Notes under the pieces: generated by a model | Databases searched by the model: none | Told to the model about the DNA's origin: nothing | What the model saw: the letters and a program-made list of their open reading frames with translations, nothing else | Program-made: the position numbers and the translations under genes | Assembly: GCF_025947065.1 (NCBI RefSeq) | Contig: NZ_CP109994.1 | Location: forward strand, 1,550,001 to 1,614,000 | Reading direction: 5' to 3' | DNA: 64,000 nt | Origin: Flavobacterium sp. N1736 | GTDB taxonomy: Bacteria > Bacteroidota > Bacteroidia > Flavobacteriales > Flavobacteriaceae | In this document: positions 62,801 to 64,000 of the stretch, one piece after another | Layout of the letters: every line of letters starts with the position of its first letter | Numbering within the stretch: position 1 is the first letter of the stretch

Positions 62801-63531
62801 TCTGGAATGAACTGATTTGGGAAGTGGTGACGAAAAAAGGGGTTCTGAAAAAGAATTTCATCGCAGATATTGAGAAATATATGTATCAGCTTCCGCCCTC
62901 TTTACAGCTTAGTTTTAAGGAAGTCCTGAATAGTGAAAAGCAAATTATTCAAAAGACGATAGAAACGGAACTGATTTCGAAAATTGAATTGATTAAAACA
63001 AATTCAACTTCTAAAAAGCCTCTTACAGAAGGAATTGCAGTGCGAAATGCCGGAATCGTGATTTTAAACAGTTACGTAGTTATGCTTTTTGAGCGGTTAA
63101 ATTTAGTGGTGGAAAATGAATTTAAAACTATTGAAAACCAAATTAGCGCTGCTCAATATCTGCAATATGTTGTAACCGGATTAACAAAAACGGAAGAGCA
63201 TTTTTTGCCTCTGAATAAAGTTTTATGCGGTTTGTCGCTTATGCATACCATTCCTGATGAAATAGAAATTTCGGCAGAAAATAAGATCCTGATAAACGGT
63301 TTGATACAGGCGGCTATTTCGTTTTGGACAGATATTGGCGATTGTTCTGTTGATGGTTTTAGAGGTAACTGGCTCGTTAGAGACGGTTTACTGGTAGAAC
63401 TGGAAGATCGCTGGGAATTAACGGTCGACAAAAAAGCGTATGATGTTTTGATTAACAGATCGCCTTTTGCTTTCTCGATCATCAAATATCCGTGGATGGA
63501 GAAACCGTTGCACGTAAACTGGCCTTATTAA
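59824..63531 (+). CDS. eCIS tape-measure-type protein (CIS_TMP family)
   Basis: A 1235-aa, mainly helical protein. The first 100 residues match the contractile-injection-system tape-measure family: VSRLKWNTTFDQKNEAYRLQ, ERLSSWSKISLPGEVASIFN, LCPTEQSWRIQSLELDLG and LEFDLSAKIRHLLREKIAEL. An acidic segment lies near 820-845 (FDDEDANDFEIEDE). The C-terminal part ends WMEKPLHVNWPY, with GFRGNWLVRDGLLV before it, a conserved close in this family. It should set tube length and aid assembly; the predicted particle length could be tested against 1235 residues. Confidence 0.85.
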   Translation: MEEINSHIVSRLKWNTTFDQKNEAYRLQERLSSWSKISLPGEVASIFNELCPTEQSWRIQSLELDLGLCDYNDLEFDLSAKIRHLLREKIAELIIYQNSQKQNLITVYNKEKSTLENLTVFLLKGYFPWNYQNKEVSVNQIMSELLQNNVAEILAVIKKEGIAHQEVRKRISWQFDEKNITKIIAALEPNNSASIIEFSSIMVNLQVKETIIQTSASSFKKNLWFFILNFLLLERGTLFNKLAFMKSSILQMANHYNIAYFDLILLIENTIVKLSDKTTQNNNFIESLKILTHEYEAQKKQNFKTESKPDYWTVFEELLTNAKERKSKIAKDNLNELIIALNNENKTKFNRIVNRILTSENACISLIQDLDETAIKILFSKLDKTSSSLNMETITYLNKLSSSFKLRTNNKVLWEIGITFLIRNKNADNAALLLFCIKELSKRNNLNPEYLLELFTSAKIPASIKNNNSIVVYTNLNAVYRSEINRNSSNYPAVHFKNLVVKLETELQKNGAKSVFFVDLQRSLIKNIYQHPKMAFEVMLSYGNKEFLKKMIPLVLNRELLQLLIKTTNYKKTKLVETIQIVYEILNAKEKFDLPDELLTDDLLLFGIEEILLHPKHNSSLFLETVILRLSGKVTNTKRSDYFHFITKLLQSKKIKSFGVSVKKNFLVQLKNNNSIDIVELALLIESTSQQAQTELSYLLVNNFNDSRFIALRKEDKKQSEIILHYFLKNGITIKNNWIKKQISSIEKQFKSISKTKITTDLNVIFWKTILNYNAYKGNEILLEKLIEKAFSVYLKNNYNIQNQSNINEKYFNAMEYNSEIKTDFDDEDANDFEIEDEIILEKSVETSQIELLFSGQNLSEQEKYDWCLRIVCQKQIPTGFAVSGAFEIEVLVNEIIIKFPEMFSEIIRKEFIPEAQIDWLSRNIRFNNLCAAIGHLDKNRESYLKILERFHHTLGLISIRGIAPKDMQSLLLRKLLRAAINDNWRLISIDKIWNELIWEVVTKKGVLKKNFIADIEKYMYQLPPSLQLSFKEVLNSEKQIIQKTIETELISKIELIKTNSTSKKPLTEGIAVRNAGIVILNSYVVMLFERLNLVVENEFKTIENQISAAQYLQYVVTGLTKTEEHFLPLNKVLCGLSLMHTIPDEIEISAENKILINGLIQAAISFWTDIGDCSVDGFRGNWLVRDGLLVELEDRWELTVDKKAYDVLINRSPFAFSIIKYPWMEKPLHVNWPY

Positions 63532-63556
63532 AGTTTTAAATATCAAAAATCAATGT

Positions 63557-63607
63557 CAAAATTCAATAGCAAAATTCAATAGCAAAATTCAATAGTAAAA
63601 ATCAATA
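63557..63607. repeat. Short 13-bp tandem repeat
   Basis: Three exact copies of CAAAATTCAATAG (63557-63569, 63570-63582, 63583-63595) and a degenerate fourth, within a wider CAAT-rich low-complexity stretch 63541-63630. It lies in the gap after the tape-measure gene. A CAGATT module follows at about 63637-63665. Confidence 0.85.
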
Positions 63608-63728
63608 TCAGTATCAATGGCAATATCAATCATAAAAAAAATCTGCTTAATCTGCGAGAAAAAACATTTAACACAACAATAAAATACTAAGTCTTTAAAA
63701 TAAAAATTAATCAATAAAAAGAACCATT

Positions 63729-64000
63729 ATGAACAGCTACAGTGAAAATTTACATTCCAGTGTATTGGCTTCATTAGAAAGCCAGGAAATGAGTAAGAAA
63801 AAATTGGATTCCCAATTAAATTCTTCCATGTTTACACTTTATTATGCCGAAGGCGCAGAGATTATTGCCAACGACAAACTTGCTTCTGCAACAAAAAAAT
63901 ACAACAAATCGCAGAAGGTTAAAGAACAGGCGGTTAAAACTAAAAATATTTCGACCAATATTGTGATGTCGTCTACACAGCAAAATAGTTATACCTCACA
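63729..64000 (+). CDS. Unrecognised protein, N-terminal part (runs off the edge)
   Basis: Open frame from ATG 63729 to the end of the window (90 codons). It begins MNSYSENLHSSVLASLESQE and continues with a helical, Lys/Ser/Gln-rich sequence (AEGAEIIANDKLASATKKYN). No signal peptide or known domain. It is 197 bp downstream of the tape-measure gene. In eCIS operons this place can hold an AAA ATPase (Pvc15) or accessory/cargo gene; the visible part has no Walker motif yet. Role unassigned. Confidence 0.65.
   Translation, partial: MNSYSENLHSSVLASLESQEMSKKKLDSQLNSSMFTLYYAEGAEIIANDKLASATKKYNKSQKVKEQAVKTKNISTNIVMSSTQQNSYTS

Noticed and set aside
45860..63531. Prophage or type VI secretion system
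   Set aside because: No capsid, terminase, integrase, TssJLM or ClpV genes seen; DUF4255, DUF5908 and CIS_TMP proteins are eCIS markers.

Overview
The window looks like chromosomal DNA of a Flavobacterium-type member of the Bacteroidota. The DNA is visibly AT-rich. It carries SusC/SusD outer-membrane pairs, a type IX secretion sorting domain, an ECF sigma/FecR/TonB-receptor signalling set, DUF4249, and a promoter-like TAnnTTTG box. No rRNA, tRNA, IS element, prophage or CRISPR array was seen.

Layout. (1) 1-2.7 kb: small envelope genes (fragment of a secreted-repeat protein, OB-fold protein, DUF5777 barrel, cytochrome-c-like lipoprotein, YceI). (2) 2.9-27 kb: a polysaccharide-utilisation and amino-sugar salvage locus, mostly on the minus strand. 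It holds a GH109-type alpha-N-acetylgalactosaminidase, an HGSNAT-like acetyltransferase, two surface lipoproteins, SusD, SusC, a phosphohexomutase, a NagB-deacetylase fusion, a sugar MFS permease, and a UDP-HexNAc module (epimerase, NahK-like kinase, nucleotidyltransferase). A LacI-family regulator, a CBM9-like protein and a T9SS-exported beta-helix protein follow. Six copies of a TGTGTTCGAACACA-like palindrome sit upstream of three of these units and tie the locus to the LacI protein. (3) 27.3-32.8 kb: a type III polyketide synthase cluster (flavoprotein, methyltransferase, PKS) followed by its own FabZ-like dehydratase, ketosynthase, ACP and phosphopantetheinyl transferase. (4) 32.9-39 kb: a BlaI/BlaR1-like pair with three phased operators, then a metallopeptidase plus metallo-beta-lactamase-fold cassette. 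(5) 39-44.2 kb: a sigma/anti-sigma/TonB-receptor/DUF4249 operon in which the anti-sigma and DUF4249 genes each carry a one-base frameshift. (6) 44.5-64 kb: a regulator with a degenerate receiver, then an extracellular contractile injection system (eCIS, Afp/PVC type) that runs off the right edge.

Intergenic DNA is unusually structured. It holds three copies of a ~110-bp palindromic element, a nested three-layer palindrome, a 188-bp direct repeat, recurring short modules that recur in gaps across the window, and low-complexity arrays.

The strongest candidates for less-described biology are the eCIS with its unassigned second gene and adjacent regulator, the type III PKS cluster with dedicated fatty-acid-like enzymes and an atypical ACP, the BlaR1 variant with a repeat-rich tail, and the peptidase/MBL cassette. 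All functions are read from motifs and gene order by eye; no database search was run.
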